A stretch of DNA of 64,000 nt from positions 1-64,000 of the forward strand of contig JAJXYF010000011.1 of the NCBI GenBank assembly GCA_021780755.1, in the 5' to 3' direction. This stretch comes from Deltaproteobacteria bacterium (GTDB lineage: Bacteria > Desulfobacterota > Binatia > Binatales > Binataceae). This document shows positions 25,660 through 34,861 of the stretch, piece by piece. The position numbers and the translations under genes are program-made. A model generated the notes under the pieces. It made no database searches. It was not told where the DNA came from and saw only the letters and a program-made list of their open reading frames with translations. Every line of letters begins with the position of its first letter. Position 1 is the first letter of the stretch.

Positions 25660-27264
25660 TTATCCGCGGGTCAACGCGAGGATACCGCCGTCGCCGTCGG
25701 CCGCGATATAAATCCTGCCGTCGCTGCCCACGGTGACGCCGGCAAACGGGCTCAGCGGTCCGGGCAGGAGCCCCGGAATTCCCATCAGCAGTTTCGGCAC
25801 GACACCGGGCGCGGCACCGACCGGCAGATTCGACGCTACGGTCTCGCGCTTCTTGCTCTTGAGGGAATACGCGATTAGTTCGTGCGCGCCCGCGTCAACG
25901 ACGTAGAGATTATCGCCGTCGATGGCGAGACCCTGCGGCTCCTTGAGGCCCTCAATCACCGCCGTCGCGGCACCGCTCTCGAGTTGCGAGACACGGCCCT
26001 TGTTGCTCTCGGCGACGAAGCACGCGCCGTTGGGCGCGACCGCTATTCCGGTCGGACGCGCGAGGCCGCGCGCCCTTTCGGTGAGCTTGCCGCCCGCGAT
26101 TTCGAGTACGCGGCCCTCGCCGCCGTCGGCGACGAAAACGGCACCGTCCGTGCCGATCGCGACGCCATAGAGTTCGTGCAGGCCGGTCGCGAGCACTTCC
26201 ATCTCGTGCGTCACCGGATGATACGAAGTAACGTCGCCGCCGGTCGTAGTGACGACCAGCCAGCCCTTGGCGGCCCTGGCGACGCCGCGTACGAAGCCGG
26301 GGAAATGGCCGTCGAAGAGCAGGCCCACGCGATGATGCGCGCCGTCGGGCGCGACCGCCGCCATGCTGATACCGTCGGCGGCATAGATGGTTCCGTCGTC
26401 GGCCATCGCGATACCCATCGGGCCGCAAAAGCCGGGTGCGACGAGGCGCCGCTCGGTGCCGTCGGACATGATTTCGGCGACGCCGCCATCGACGAAGTGC
26501 GAGACGAATAGACGGTCGTTGTCGGTGAGCGCGAAGTTGTCGATACCGGGGCGCATCTTGGCGACGACGCGGCGGTCGCCGCTTTGCAAATCGAAGCGCA
26601 GAATCTCGCCGCTGCGGCCCTGGGTCGAAAGCAGGGAGCCTTTGCTGTCGAATTTGACCGCGGTCGGCACCGCCATGTCGGTCGCGAATACCTCGGGCTT
26701 GCCGCCTTCGATCGGCACGCGCCAGATTTCGTTGGCGCCGATCGCGGGAAAATAGATCTTGCCGTCGGGGCCGACGTTGAGCGCGTTGGGCAGTGGCAGG
26801 TTCTCCGCGATCTTTCGCGGCGCGCGGCCGTCAGGAAAGAGTTCGAAGAGCCGGCCGTCGTGGCGGCATTCGTCCATGAAGAGGCGATCGCGCCATTGCG
26901 TGATGCCGTTGGCGGCGGGGACGTTGTCCGCGATGATGCGCAGGTCGCCGTTGGGCGAGCGCGCGCACACCCGCTCGCTCATCACCTCGGTAATATAGAG
27001 GACGCCGTGCGAGTCGAAGGCGAGGTCGTCGGGCGCAACGATCGGACCGCCGATCGGGCTGATGGTCGTGATCGCGCCGCTGGTGACGTCGATCGCGCTG
27101 ACCTGGCTGCCGAAGGCTTGGGCGACGTAGAGGCGGCCGTCGGGACCGACGCGCATCCCGTTGGCGCCGAAGAGTGCGCTCGGCGGGGTGACGCGGCTGG
27201 CAGTCCAGCCTTTGGCGGTGCTGACGTTTGATTTCGCGGTGAAGCGATTCGTGGTGCTCTCCAT
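25660..27264 (-). CDS. SMP-30/NHL-type beta-propeller protein
   Basis: 534 aa. The start is the ATG at 27264 because GGAGG lies 8 bp upstream; the longer ORF-track start has no RBS. There is no signal peptide. About ten repeated blades of the form G-x-DGxIYxAD-x-x-x-x-x-I are visible (MRVGPDGRLYVAQAFGSQVS; LAFDSHGVLYITEVMSERVC; NALNVGPDGKIYFPAIGANE; GIAMADDGTIYAADGISM; VAIGTDGAVFVADGGEG), suggesting two propellers in tandem. Relatives include gluconolactonases, SMP-30 and Vgb-like lyases, but the catalytic metal ligands cannot be assigned. It is divergent from an LLM oxidoreductase gene, so a shared catabolic role is possible. Confidence 0.82.
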   Translation of the reverse strand: MESTTNRFTAKSNVSTAKGWTASRVTPPSALFGANGMRVGPDGRLYVAQAFGSQVSAIDVTSGAITTISPIGGPIVAPDDLAFDSHGVLYITEVMSERVCARSPNGDLRIIADNVPAANGITQWRDRLFMDECRHDGRLFELFPDGRAPRKIAENLPLPNALNVGPDGKIYFPAIGANEIWRVPIEGGKPEVFATDMAVPTAVKFDSKGSLLSTQGRSGEILRFDLQSGDRRVVAKMRPGIDNFALTDNDRLFVSHFVDGGVAEIMSDGTERRLVAPGFCGPMGIAMADDGTIYAADGISMAAVAPDGAHHRVGLLFDGHFPGFVRGVARAAKGWLVVTTTGGDVTSYHPVTHEMEVLATGLHELYGVAIGTDGAVFVADGGEGRVLEIAGGKLTERARGLARPTGIAVAPNGACFVAESNKGRVSQLESGAATAVIEGLKEPQGLAIDGDNLYVVDAGAHELIAYSLKSKKRETVASNLPVGAAPGVVPKLLMGIPGLLPGPLSPFAGVTVGSDGRIYIAADGDGGILALTRG

Positions 27265-27535
27265 GCGGCGATCCTCCAGCGACATACGAGATTCCGGCGT
27301 TGTTCGACTCGCGCGCATCCGCGCCGAATCGTTGATTTACGAACAAGGTGTTACAGCTTGCGCCACGGATATGCTAAACGGCAAGGGAAATCGCGCCGGC
27401 ATGAGCGGAAATTAATTCGCCCTCGGCGCGCGTCATGCAATACGGGTGCGTGCATCATTCGGCGGTTGGGGGAAATCGCGCCGGCGGGCGTATGCAACCG
27501 GTCACGCAAGCGGCGTGCAATCAGGAGGATCGAAA

Positions 27536-28450
27536 GTGGCATCAGTGGATTTTGGCGTCGCGATACCGTCGTCCAAGGGCATCCCAGAGTTTGCGCAGCG
27601 CGCGGAACGGATGGGCTACGATTATCTCTGTAGCGGCGAGCACATGATGTTTCATGGGCCGGTCGCGAATTCGCTGATCGCGCTGTCGGTGGCCGCCGGC
27701 GCGACCACCAAAATCAAGCTGATGAGCACCGTGGTGCTGCTGCCGCTCTATCAGCCGATGGTGTTGGCGAAGTTGACCTCGGTGCTCGACGTGGCGTCGG
27801 ACGGCCGCTACCACATGGGGATCGGAATCGGCGGCGAGTTTCCCAAAGAGTTCGAGGCCTGCGGTGTGCCGGTCAAGCAGCGCGGGTCGCGCAGCAATGA
27901 AGCGCTCGAAGTAATCAAAAAATTGTGGACCGAAAAGAACGTCACCTTCGAGGGGCGTTACACCAAGTTTTCGGGAGTGACTATCGCGCCGCATCCGGTA
28001 CAGAAACCGCATCCGCCGATCTGGGTGGCGGGGCGCAAGGAGCCCGCGATGCGGCGGGCGGCGACCTACGCGGACGGTTGGATTCCGTACATGTACACGC
28101 CCGAGATGCTGCACGAGAGTATCGAGAAGATTAAGCAGTTCGGCAAGGAAGCGGGCCGCGACATGAGCCATTTCCGGCCCGGGCTGTTTATTTTCGCGTC
28201 GGTCTATCCGGATCGCGACATGGCGCGCGACCAGGCGGCCAAGGCGCTCGGCGGCACCTATTCGCAGGATTTTTCGAAAATCGCGGGACGCTACACGCTC
28301 TACGGAAATCCCGACGATTGCCGCAAGCGGCTCAAGGAATATGTTGATGCGGGCGCGCGCACGGTGCTGATCAGCTGGGCGTGCCGCCAGGAAGATATCG
28401 GTCAGAACATGAAGCTGGTGGCCGAAGAGATCGCACCGGCATTTCGGTAG
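27536..28450 (+). CDS. LLM-class F420/flavin-dependent oxidoreductase
   Basis: 304 aa from the GTG at 27536. AGGAGG stands 7 bp upstream, and the protein then begins at the TIM-barrel strand VDFGVAIPSSKGIPEFAQ. Other family motifs are MGYDYLCSGEHMMFHGP, KIKLMSTVVLLPLYQPMVLAK, GRYHMGIGIGGEFPKEFEACG (cofactor phosphate region) and PPIWVAGRKEPAMRRAATYADGW. Such luciferase-like enzymes use F420 or FMN in redox steps of xenobiotic, sterol or alkane metabolism; the substrate is unknown. It is transcribed away from the beta-propeller gene. Confidence 0.9.
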   Translation: MASVDFGVAIPSSKGIPEFAQRAERMGYDYLCSGEHMMFHGPVANSLIALSVAAGATTKIKLMSTVVLLPLYQPMVLAKLTSVLDVASDGRYHMGIGIGGEFPKEFEACGVPVKQRGSRSNEALEVIKKLWTEKNVTFEGRYTKFSGVTIAPHPVQKPHPPIWVAGRKEPAMRRAATYADGWIPYMYTPEMLHESIEKIKQFGKEAGRDMSHFRPGLFIFASVYPDRDMARDQAAKALGGTYSQDFSKIAGRYTLYGNPDDCRKRLKEYVDAGARTVLISWACRQEDIGQNMKLVAEEIAPAFR

Positions 28451-28620
28451 GGCGCGCACACTCCGGTGACTCGCGGCGCCCGTGCGCATCCGATCGTCCA
28501 TGACGGTGCCGCGCGCGATCATTGATCACGCCTGGCTCAGCGCAGGCTTTGATACCGGCGACCCGAAAGACGCCAAAGTGTTGCTCGACGAGTCTCGGGG
28601 ATAACTGAGGGGCGGGCCAA

Positions 28621-31600
28621 ATGCGCTGCGCGAAATGCGGAAGTGACAACCGGGACGGTCGCAAGTTCTGCGCGAAATGCGCCGCGCCACTTGCGCGCCT
28701 GTGTCCGCAATGCGGTGCCTCGAATGAGCCCGGCGAGAATTTCTGTGGTGAATGTGCTGCTGCGCTGGTGCAACCTCCAGTTGCACCGAAGAAATCGAAC
28801 GATGCGCCGATTCGAATAGCCGATACATCCGCTCCTGAGAATATAGACGGCGAGCGCAAGACGGTCACGGCGCTGTTCGCGGATATCAAGGGATCGACCG
28901 AGTTGATGGAGGACCTCGACCCCGAAGACGCCCGCGCGATCATCGATCCCGCGTTGAAGCTGATGATCGACGCGGCGCATCGCTATGACGGTTACGTCGT
29001 GCAGAGCACCGGCGACGGCATCTTCGCGATCTTCGGCGCGCCGGTCGCCCACGAGGACCATCCGCAGCGGGCGCTGTATGCGGCGCTGCGGATGCAGGAA
29101 GAACTCAAACGGTACTCGGACCGCATCCGACAGGAAGGCCGGCTGCCATTGCAGGCGCGGGTTGGAGCGAATACCGGCGAAGTCGTGGTGCGCACGATCG
29201 CAACCGGCGGCGCCAAGACCGAGTACACGCCGATTGGCCATACGGCGAATCTAGCGTCACGGATGCAGGCGCTGGCGCCCATCGGCTCGATCGCGGTGAC
29301 CGAGACGACCCGAGGGTTATGCGAAGGCTACTTTCTGCTCAAGTCGCTCGGGCCGACGCGAGTTAAAGGCCTGGGCGAGCCGGTCAACGTCTATGAAGTG
29401 ACCGGGCTGGGGCCGCTGCGGACGCGGTTGCAGCGGTCGGCCGGGCGCGGGCTGACGAAGTTCGTCGGGCGCGAGCGCGAGATGGAGGCGTTGCGGGCCG
29501 CCGCCGACCGTGCGATCTCCGGCCACGGCCAAATTGTTGCGGCGATGGCGGAAGCAGGCACCGGCAAGTCGCGGCTCTTCTTCGAATTCAAGGCCAAGAA
29601 TCAGTCCGGCTGGATGGTACTGGAGACCTTCTCGGTCTCGCACGGCAAGGCGTCCGCCTATCTTCCGGTGCTCGATCTATTGCACGGCTATTTCAAAATC
29701 GCGGGCGAAGATGATCCGCGCGCGCGGCGGGCCAAGGTCACCGGCAATGTCCTTACCCTCGACCGTTCGCTCGAAGACACGCTGCCGTACCTGTTCAGTC
29801 TTCTCGGGATCGTCGAGGGCGACGATCCGTTGGCGCAGATGGACGGGCAGGTCAGGAAGCGGCGGACGCTGGAAGCGATCAAACGAATCGTCTTGCGCGA
29901 GAGCTTGAATCAGCCGCTGATGGTGATCTTCGAGGATCTCCATTGGATCGACGAGGCGACGCAGGAGTTCCTCAATCTGCTGGCCGACTCGCTGGGCACC
30001 GCGAAGATATTACTGTTGGTCAACTACCGTCCCGAATACTCACATCAGTGGGGCAGCAAGACCTGTTACACGCAGCTTCGGCTCGACCCGCTCGGACGCG
30101 AGAGCGCCGACGAGATGCTTACGGCGCTGGTCGGCGACGGGGTTGAAGTAACGGCGCTCAAGCGAGTGATTATCGAGAAGACCGAAGGCAACCCGTTCTT
30201 CATGGAAGAGACCGTGCAGGTGCTGTTCGACGAGGGCGCGCTGGTCCGCGACGGCAGTGCGGTGAAGCTTACGCGGTCACTCAATACGCTAAAGATTCCG
30301 CCGACCGTGCAGGGGATTCTCGCCGCGCGCATCGACCGCCTGCCCTCCGAGGGCAAGGACCTGCTGCAAACGCTGGCCGTGATCGGGCGTGAGTTCCCAA
30401 TCTCGCTGATTGGGGCGGTCGTGACGAAACCCGACGACGAACTCAACCGCGTGCTCGATAGTCTGCAACTGGGCGAGTTCATCTACGAGCAACCGGCGGT
30501 GGGCGATACCGAATATATTTTCAAGCATGCCTTAACACAGGAGGTCGCCTACCACTCGGTCTTGATCGAGCGGCGCCAGCAACTGCACGAGCGCACCGCT
30601 GCCGCACTTGAATCGCTCTACGCCAAATCGATCGAGGAGCATCTGGCCGCGCTCGCGCATCATTATGGCCGCAGCGACAATCCCGACAAGGCGGTGCAGT
30701 ATCTGACGCGCGCCGGCCAGCAGGCTCTCAGCCGGTCGGCCTTCACCGAGGCGCAGGCGCAATTGCAGCAGGGTCTAGAGTGGATCAAAAAACTGGCCGA
30801 ATCGCCTGAGCGTGACGCGCGCGAGCTGGAGTTGGCGCGCACCCTGGCGCAGGTGTTGATGGTCACGCGGGGGTTTTCGACACCCGAGACTCGTGCGGCC
30901 GCCGAGCGTGCCCGGGAGCTGGCCGAGAAGAGCGGCAACCTGGCAGAACTCGTAGCACGGGTATTCGAGATTTTCCGCACCGTTTTGAATAGCGGCGAGG
31001 ATTACTCCACCGCGGGCCTGCTGGCGGACCGGATACTGGACCTCGCACAGCGCGAGGGCAGCCCCGCGAGCTTCGGCTTCGTATGCTATGCTCAGATGGC
31101 CGTCGGCCACTTTCGCGGTGACCTCGTCGGTGTGGAGGAGCAATTCGCACGCTGGGGCGGCTTCCTTGACACCGATGGTTTCAGGCAAGTTCCCGGCGCG
31201 ACCGTTGTTACCATCAACATCGCAGGCCATTGCGCGTTTGCCTCGGGTCACGCCGACTCGGCCCGCGCGCGCGGCGCCCAGGGGTTGGCCTTCGCCCGGA
31301 ATAGCAACAACCCTTACGATCTGGCGGTCGGGCGACTCTTTGAAAGCTGGCTGTCTTGCCTACTGCGCGAACCGCAGCGTGCCGAAGTTGCGGCTTCCCA
31401 AGCGTTAGCGGCCGCTGAAGAGCACGCCTTTGCGTTGATCAGAAATCTCACCCTGCCAAGGCTCGGCTGGGCGCGAGCGCAGCTCGGCCGCGCGGGTGAG
31501 GGCGCGACGTTGATCCGCCACGGTATAGCCGGCCTGGCCGAGATAGGAAGCAGGCAGTTTATCACAGATCACCTGACGCGTCTGGCCGAGGCTCAAGCCC

Positions 31601-31956
31601 TCGACGGCAAGATCAACGACGCCCTCATCACGATCGAGGAAGCGCTACTGGCGAATCCCGAGGAACTCTTCTACCGGCCCAATGCGCTGATCTGTCGCGG
31701 AGAGCTGCGGCTCAAACTTGGGCAGACCGGACTGGCCGAGGCCGACTTCCGTGAGGCGATCGCACTCGCCCAAAAGATGAGTGCGAAGGCGTGGGAGTTG
31801 CGTGCGACGACCAGCCTCGCGCGGCTGATCGCCTCGCAAGGGCGTCGCGGGGAGGCGCGCGCGACGCTCGCGGAGATCTATGGCTGGTTCACCGAGGGCT
31901 TCGATACGGCCGACCTAATCGACGCCAAGGCGCTGCTCGAAGAACTTGCGCGTTGA
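28621..31956 (+). CDS. double zinc ribbon - class III cyclase - AAA ATPase - TPR protein
   Basis: A 1111-aa signalling protein. Domains in order: a double zinc ribbon (Cys3/6/17/20 and 28/31/42/45); a class III adenylate/guanylate cyclase domain at about 80-260 with both metal-binding aspartates (LFADIKGS, STGDGIFAIFG) and the transition-state Asn/Arg (TPIGHTANLASRMQ); a STAND/AAA_16-type ATPase with Walker A AEAGTGKSRL near 313 and Walker B VIFEDLHWIDEAT near 436; then about 500 residues of TPR-like helices. It is probably a cAMP producer gated by nucleotide and ligand binding. GAGGGG precedes the ATG. The beta-helix membrane protein gene follows 127 bp later. Confidence 0.92.
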   Translation: MRCAKCGSDNRDGRKFCAKCAAPLARLCPQCGASNEPGENFCGECAAALVQPPVAPKKSNDAPIRIADTSAPENIDGERKTVTALFADIKGSTELMEDLDPEDARAIIDPALKLMIDAAHRYDGYVVQSTGDGIFAIFGAPVAHEDHPQRALYAALRMQEELKRYSDRIRQEGRLPLQARVGANTGEVVVRTIATGGAKTEYTPIGHTANLASRMQALAPIGSIAVTETTRGLCEGYFLLKSLGPTRVKGLGEPVNVYEVTGLGPLRTRLQRSAGRGLTKFVGREREMEALRAAADRAISGHGQIVAAMAEAGTGKSRLFFEFKAKNQSGWMVLETFSVSHGKASAYLPVLDLLHGYFKIAGEDDPRARRAKVTGNVLTLDRSLEDTLPYLFSLLGIVEGDDPLAQMDGQVRKRRTLEAIKRIVLRESLNQPLMVIFEDLHWIDEATQEFLNLLADSLGTAKILLLVNYRPEYSHQWGSKTCYTQLRLDPLGRESADEMLTALVGDGVEVTALKRVIIEKTEGNPFFMEETVQVLFDEGALVRDGSAVKLTRSLNTLKIPPTVQGILAARIDRLPSEGKDLLQTLAVIGREFPISLIGAVVTKPDDELNRVLDSLQLGEFIYEQPAVGDTEYIFKHALTQEVAYHSVLIERRQQLHERTAAALESLYAKSIEEHLAALAHHYGRSDNPDKAVQYLTRAGQQALSRSAFTEAQAQLQQGLEWIKKLAESPERDARELELARTLAQVLMVTRGFSTPETRAAAERARELAEKSGNLAELVARVFEIFRTVLNSGEDYSTAGLLADRILDLAQREGSPASFGFVCYAQMAVGHFRGDLVGVEEQFARWGGFLDTDGFRQVPGATVVTINIAGHCAFASGHADSARARGAQGLAFARNSNNPYDLAVGRLFESWLSCLLREPQRAEVAASQALAAAEEHAFALIRNLTLPRLGWARAQLGRAGEGATLIRHGIAGLAEIGSRQFITDHLTRLAEAQALDGKINDALITIEEALLANPEELFYRPNALICRGELRLKLGQTGLAEADFREAIALAQKMSAKAWELRATTSLARLIASQGRRGEARATLAEIYGWFTEGFDTADLIDAKALLEELAR

Positions 31957-32083
31957 TCGAGATGCGCGGCCTGACCAATTCGCGGCGTGAGCCAGGATTG
32001 ATATCTCGCCCAGATGGAGCGGCGCATATGCGCATCCGAATATCCATGACGCAGGCCGCGCGCCGCATGCGCGAGCGATTTCG

Positions 32084-33715
32084 ATGAGACGCGCGTGTAC
32101 GGCGCTGCAAGCGATCGCCGTCGCCATCGCGATCTTCGCGACGACGCTCGCACTGGCGGCGCCCGCGTCATCGCCGCCGACTCCGCAAGCACAGAGCGAT
32201 CCGCGGGCGCTCGCCAGCGCGGCACTCGAGCGGATGGCGCGCGCGACCTTCGGCGAACTGGGCGCCGCCGAATTGCGGTTCGTGCGTCACGCGCCGTATC
32301 GCGAGCTGGCCTGGAGCAGTCCTAGTTCCGATCTTGATAATCCCGTCAACGATCCGTCCAAGGGTGCGTCGTGGGGCAAGGAGCGGACGATCCGCGCCGA
32401 CCTCGTGCGCTGGATTCTCACCGATCCGGTGGCGTCGAAATACGTGCATCCGAGCGGTATCGGGATTGCGGGCGCGCGCATTACCGGCACGCTCGATCTA
32501 TCGTACGCGACGGTCACGCTGCCGCTTACGCTGCTCGATTGCGCAGTTGCCGACGGACTCGAGCTTTCGTTCGCGCACCTCGACAGCATCGATTTGCGGC
32601 GGAGCTGGACCGGCCAGATCGACGCGGAGCAGGCGCTGGTCCACGGCGATGTCCTGCTGCGCCTCGGCCATTACGACGACGTGAATTTCTATCGCGCCGA
32701 GATCGACGGCGACCTCGATTGCAGCAGCGGACACTTCGTCGGCGACCAACCGCTCTCGATGGTCGAGGCGACGCTCAAGGGCGACGCGCTGTTCCATCAG
32801 GGCTTCGCGACCGGTGGCCTGGTCGATTTTCGCCTCGCCAAGGTCGCGCAGTCGTTAAGCTTCAATCGCGCGCGCTTCACCGGCACGGGGGTCAACGGGC
32901 TCAACGCGGAGCGCGCGATCGTCGCCGGCGCGATCTATTGGGTCGCGATCGCGCTCACCCCGCATACGATGCTGGATTTGGGCAACGTCCACGCGGGGTC
33001 GCTCTGGGATGACGCGGCGAGCTGGCCGGCCGCCGGCAATCTCGATCTGACGGGTTTCGTCTATGGCAATATCAGCGGCGGTCCGGCCGATGCGGAGTCG
33101 CGCCTCGACTGGATTCATCGGCAGGAGCGATCGGACTGGGCGCAGCCGCAACCCTACCGCCAACTCGCGCAGATACTGCGCCAGAACGGTGCGGAGGAGG
33201 GCGCCACGCGCGTCGAGGTCGCACGCGAAAACGCGGCCACCGAATACGGCGGCATGCGGCTATCGGATCGCATCTGGCGGACGGCCCTGCGCGTCACGAT
33301 CGGATACGGTTACCGTCCGCTGCGCGCGGTCTGGTGGATCATTATTTTCGTGACGCTGGGAACGGCGCTCTTTGGATGGGGCTATCGCGCACGGCTGATC
33401 ACACCGACCGAGGAGAGCGCCTACGAATCGTTTTGCACGACGGGCGAGCCGCCCTCGCACTATCCGCCGTTCAGCAGCTTCGTCTATTCGCTGGAGAATT
33501 TCCTGCCCGTGGTTGACCTTCATCAGGGGACCTACTGGCGGCCGAATCCGCGGCATCGGCGCGCTGGCGACAAGCCCGCGGCGGACGCTGAAACGCTGCG
33601 CGAAAGCCTGCCCGCGCGGATTTTGCGTTGGTACCTGTGGCTTCATATTCTCGCCGGATGGACGATCACACCGCTGCTTTTCGCGGGCCTCGCCGGGATG
33701 CTGCGAAGCGGATAG
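32084..33715 (+). CDS. secreted beta-helix-like membrane protein
   Basis: 543 aa. A signal peptide (AIAVAIAIFATTLALAAPA) leads into an exported region of about 370 residues with pentapeptide-like right-handed beta-helix rungs (GARITGTLDLSYATVTLPLT; YRAEIDGDLDCSSGHFVG; ALFHQGFATGGLVDFRLAKV). Two membrane segments follow (RAVWWIIIFVTLGTALFGWG near 415 and the C-terminal WLHILAGWTITPLLFAGLAG). Similar proteins are often labelled 'membrane-associated oxidoreductase', but I see no redox motif. It follows the cyclase-ATPase gene in the same direction and could be its membrane partner; this is inference from position only. Confidence 0.7.
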   Translation: MRRACTALQAIAVAIAIFATTLALAAPASSPPTPQAQSDPRALASAALERMARATFGELGAAELRFVRHAPYRELAWSSPSSDLDNPVNDPSKGASWGKERTIRADLVRWILTDPVASKYVHPSGIGIAGARITGTLDLSYATVTLPLTLLDCAVADGLELSFAHLDSIDLRRSWTGQIDAEQALVHGDVLLRLGHYDDVNFYRAEIDGDLDCSSGHFVGDQPLSMVEATLKGDALFHQGFATGGLVDFRLAKVAQSLSFNRARFTGTGVNGLNAERAIVAGAIYWVAIALTPHTMLDLGNVHAGSLWDDAASWPAAGNLDLTGFVYGNISGGPADAESRLDWIHRQERSDWAQPQPYRQLAQILRQNGAEEGATRVEVARENAATEYGGMRLSDRIWRTALRVTIGYGYRPLRAVWWIIIFVTLGTALFGWGYRARLITPTEESAYESFCTTGEPPSHYPPFSSFVYSLENFLPVVDLHQGTYWRPNPRHRRAGDKPAADAETLRESLPARILRWYLWLHILAGWTITPLLFAGLAGMLRSG

Positions 33716-33884
33716 CCGGGTCCCTCGAAGGCAACTCGCACTAACTCGTCGTGCGGCGCGGTGCGCGTCCGGCTTGGCGAATCGCGCACGGCTGGGGTAG
33801 TCTCCGAGGGCAAATCGGCAAGTGGCGGCGCGGTTCGTGAATACGCGAGCGCGTCCGCAATAAACCGCAAGAAGGAGAAAATCG

Positions 33885-34775
33885 ATGGCAAGCCCGCAGC
33901 TGCAAATGGCGAAAGACGCGTACAAGGCGGTGATGGAATCGGGGGCGAAGACGCCGCAGGAACTGCGCGTGGTCTTCGAGAAAATGGGCGACGCGACGCC
34001 GATTCCGCCCGATATCAAACGCGAGAAAGTGACCGCGGGCGGAATCGACGGCGAATGGATCAGCGCGCCCAACGCGTCCGCCGATCGCGCGGTGCTCTAC
34101 GTGCATGGCGGCGGTTACGTGATCGGTTCGGTCAATACGCATCGCGATCTGATGGGCCGTATTTCGCGCGCGTCCGGAGCCCGCGTCCTCGGCATCAATT
34201 ACCGCCTCGCGCCCGAGCATCCGTTTCCGGCGGCGGTGGACGATGCGGTTGGGGCGTATCGCTGGATGCTCGCGCAGGGACTCAAACCCAATCGCATCGC
34301 GGTGGCGGGCGATTCGGCCGGTGGCGGCCTGACGGTCGCTACACTCGTCGCGATACGCGATGCCAAACTGCCGGTGCCGGGTGCGGGCGTATGCCTTTCG
34401 CCATGGTGCGACATGGAAGGGATCGGCGAATCGATGAAGACCCGGGCGGCGGCCGATCCGGTGGTGCAGCGCGAGGGCCTGCTCGGGATGGCGGCGGCGT
34501 ATCTCGGCGGACAGAATCCGCGCTCGCCGTTAGCGGCGCCGATCTATGCCGACTTGAAGGGCTTGCCGCCGCTGCTGATCCAGGTCGGTGACGCCGAGAC
34601 CCTGCTCGACGATTCAACCCGGCTGAACGATCGCGCGAAGGCGGCCGGGGTCAAAACCAAGCTCGAAGTGTGGCCCGAGATGATCCACGTATGGCAACTG
34701 TTTGCCTCGTTTCTGCCCGAGGGGCAGCAGGCGGTCGATGGCATCGGCAGCTTCCTGAAAGAGCATACGGCATAG
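33885..34775 (+). CDS. HSL-family alpha/beta-hydrolase (esterase)
   Basis: 296 aa hormone-sensitive-lipase-type esterase. It has the oxyanion HGGGYVIGSVNTHRDL near residue 84, the nucleophile elbow VAGDSAGGGL near 149, the acid region QVGDAETLLDDS near 236, and the catalytic His in MIHVWQLFASF near 266. It likely hydrolyses short-chain acyl esters in the cytosol. AAGGAG lies just upstream of the ATG, so the start is secure. It is convergent with the D,D-carboxypeptidase gene, separated by a strong terminator. Confidence 0.92.
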   Translation: MASPQLQMAKDAYKAVMESGAKTPQELRVVFEKMGDATPIPPDIKREKVTAGGIDGEWISAPNASADRAVLYVHGGGYVIGSVNTHRDLMGRISRASGARVLGINYRLAPEHPFPAAVDDAVGAYRWMLAQGLKPNRIAVAGDSAGGGLTVATLVAIRDAKLPVPGAGVCLSPWCDMEGIGESMKTRAAADPVVQREGLLGMAAAYLGGQNPRSPLAAPIYADLKGLPPLLIQVGDAETLLDDSTRLNDRAKAAGVKTKLEVWPEMIHVWQLFASFLPEGQQAVDGIGSFLKEHTA

Positions 34776-34800
34776 GCCGCGCATCAGCGCCGCAAAAATC

Positions 34801-34835
34801 GACGGCCGCATCGATTGCGAATCGATGCGGCCGTC
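34801..34835. terminator. bidirectional terminator between esterase and D,D-carboxypeptidase genes
   Basis: A perfect 16-bp stem (GACGGCCGCATCGATT / AATCGATGCGGCCGTC) with a GCG loop lies centrally in the 86-bp convergent gap. On the minus strand it is followed by GATTTTTGCG, a proper T-tract, so it mainly terminates the carboxypeptidase transcript. Confidence 0.85.
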
Positions 34836-34861
34836 GCCATTTCATGCAAGTACTGCGCGCG

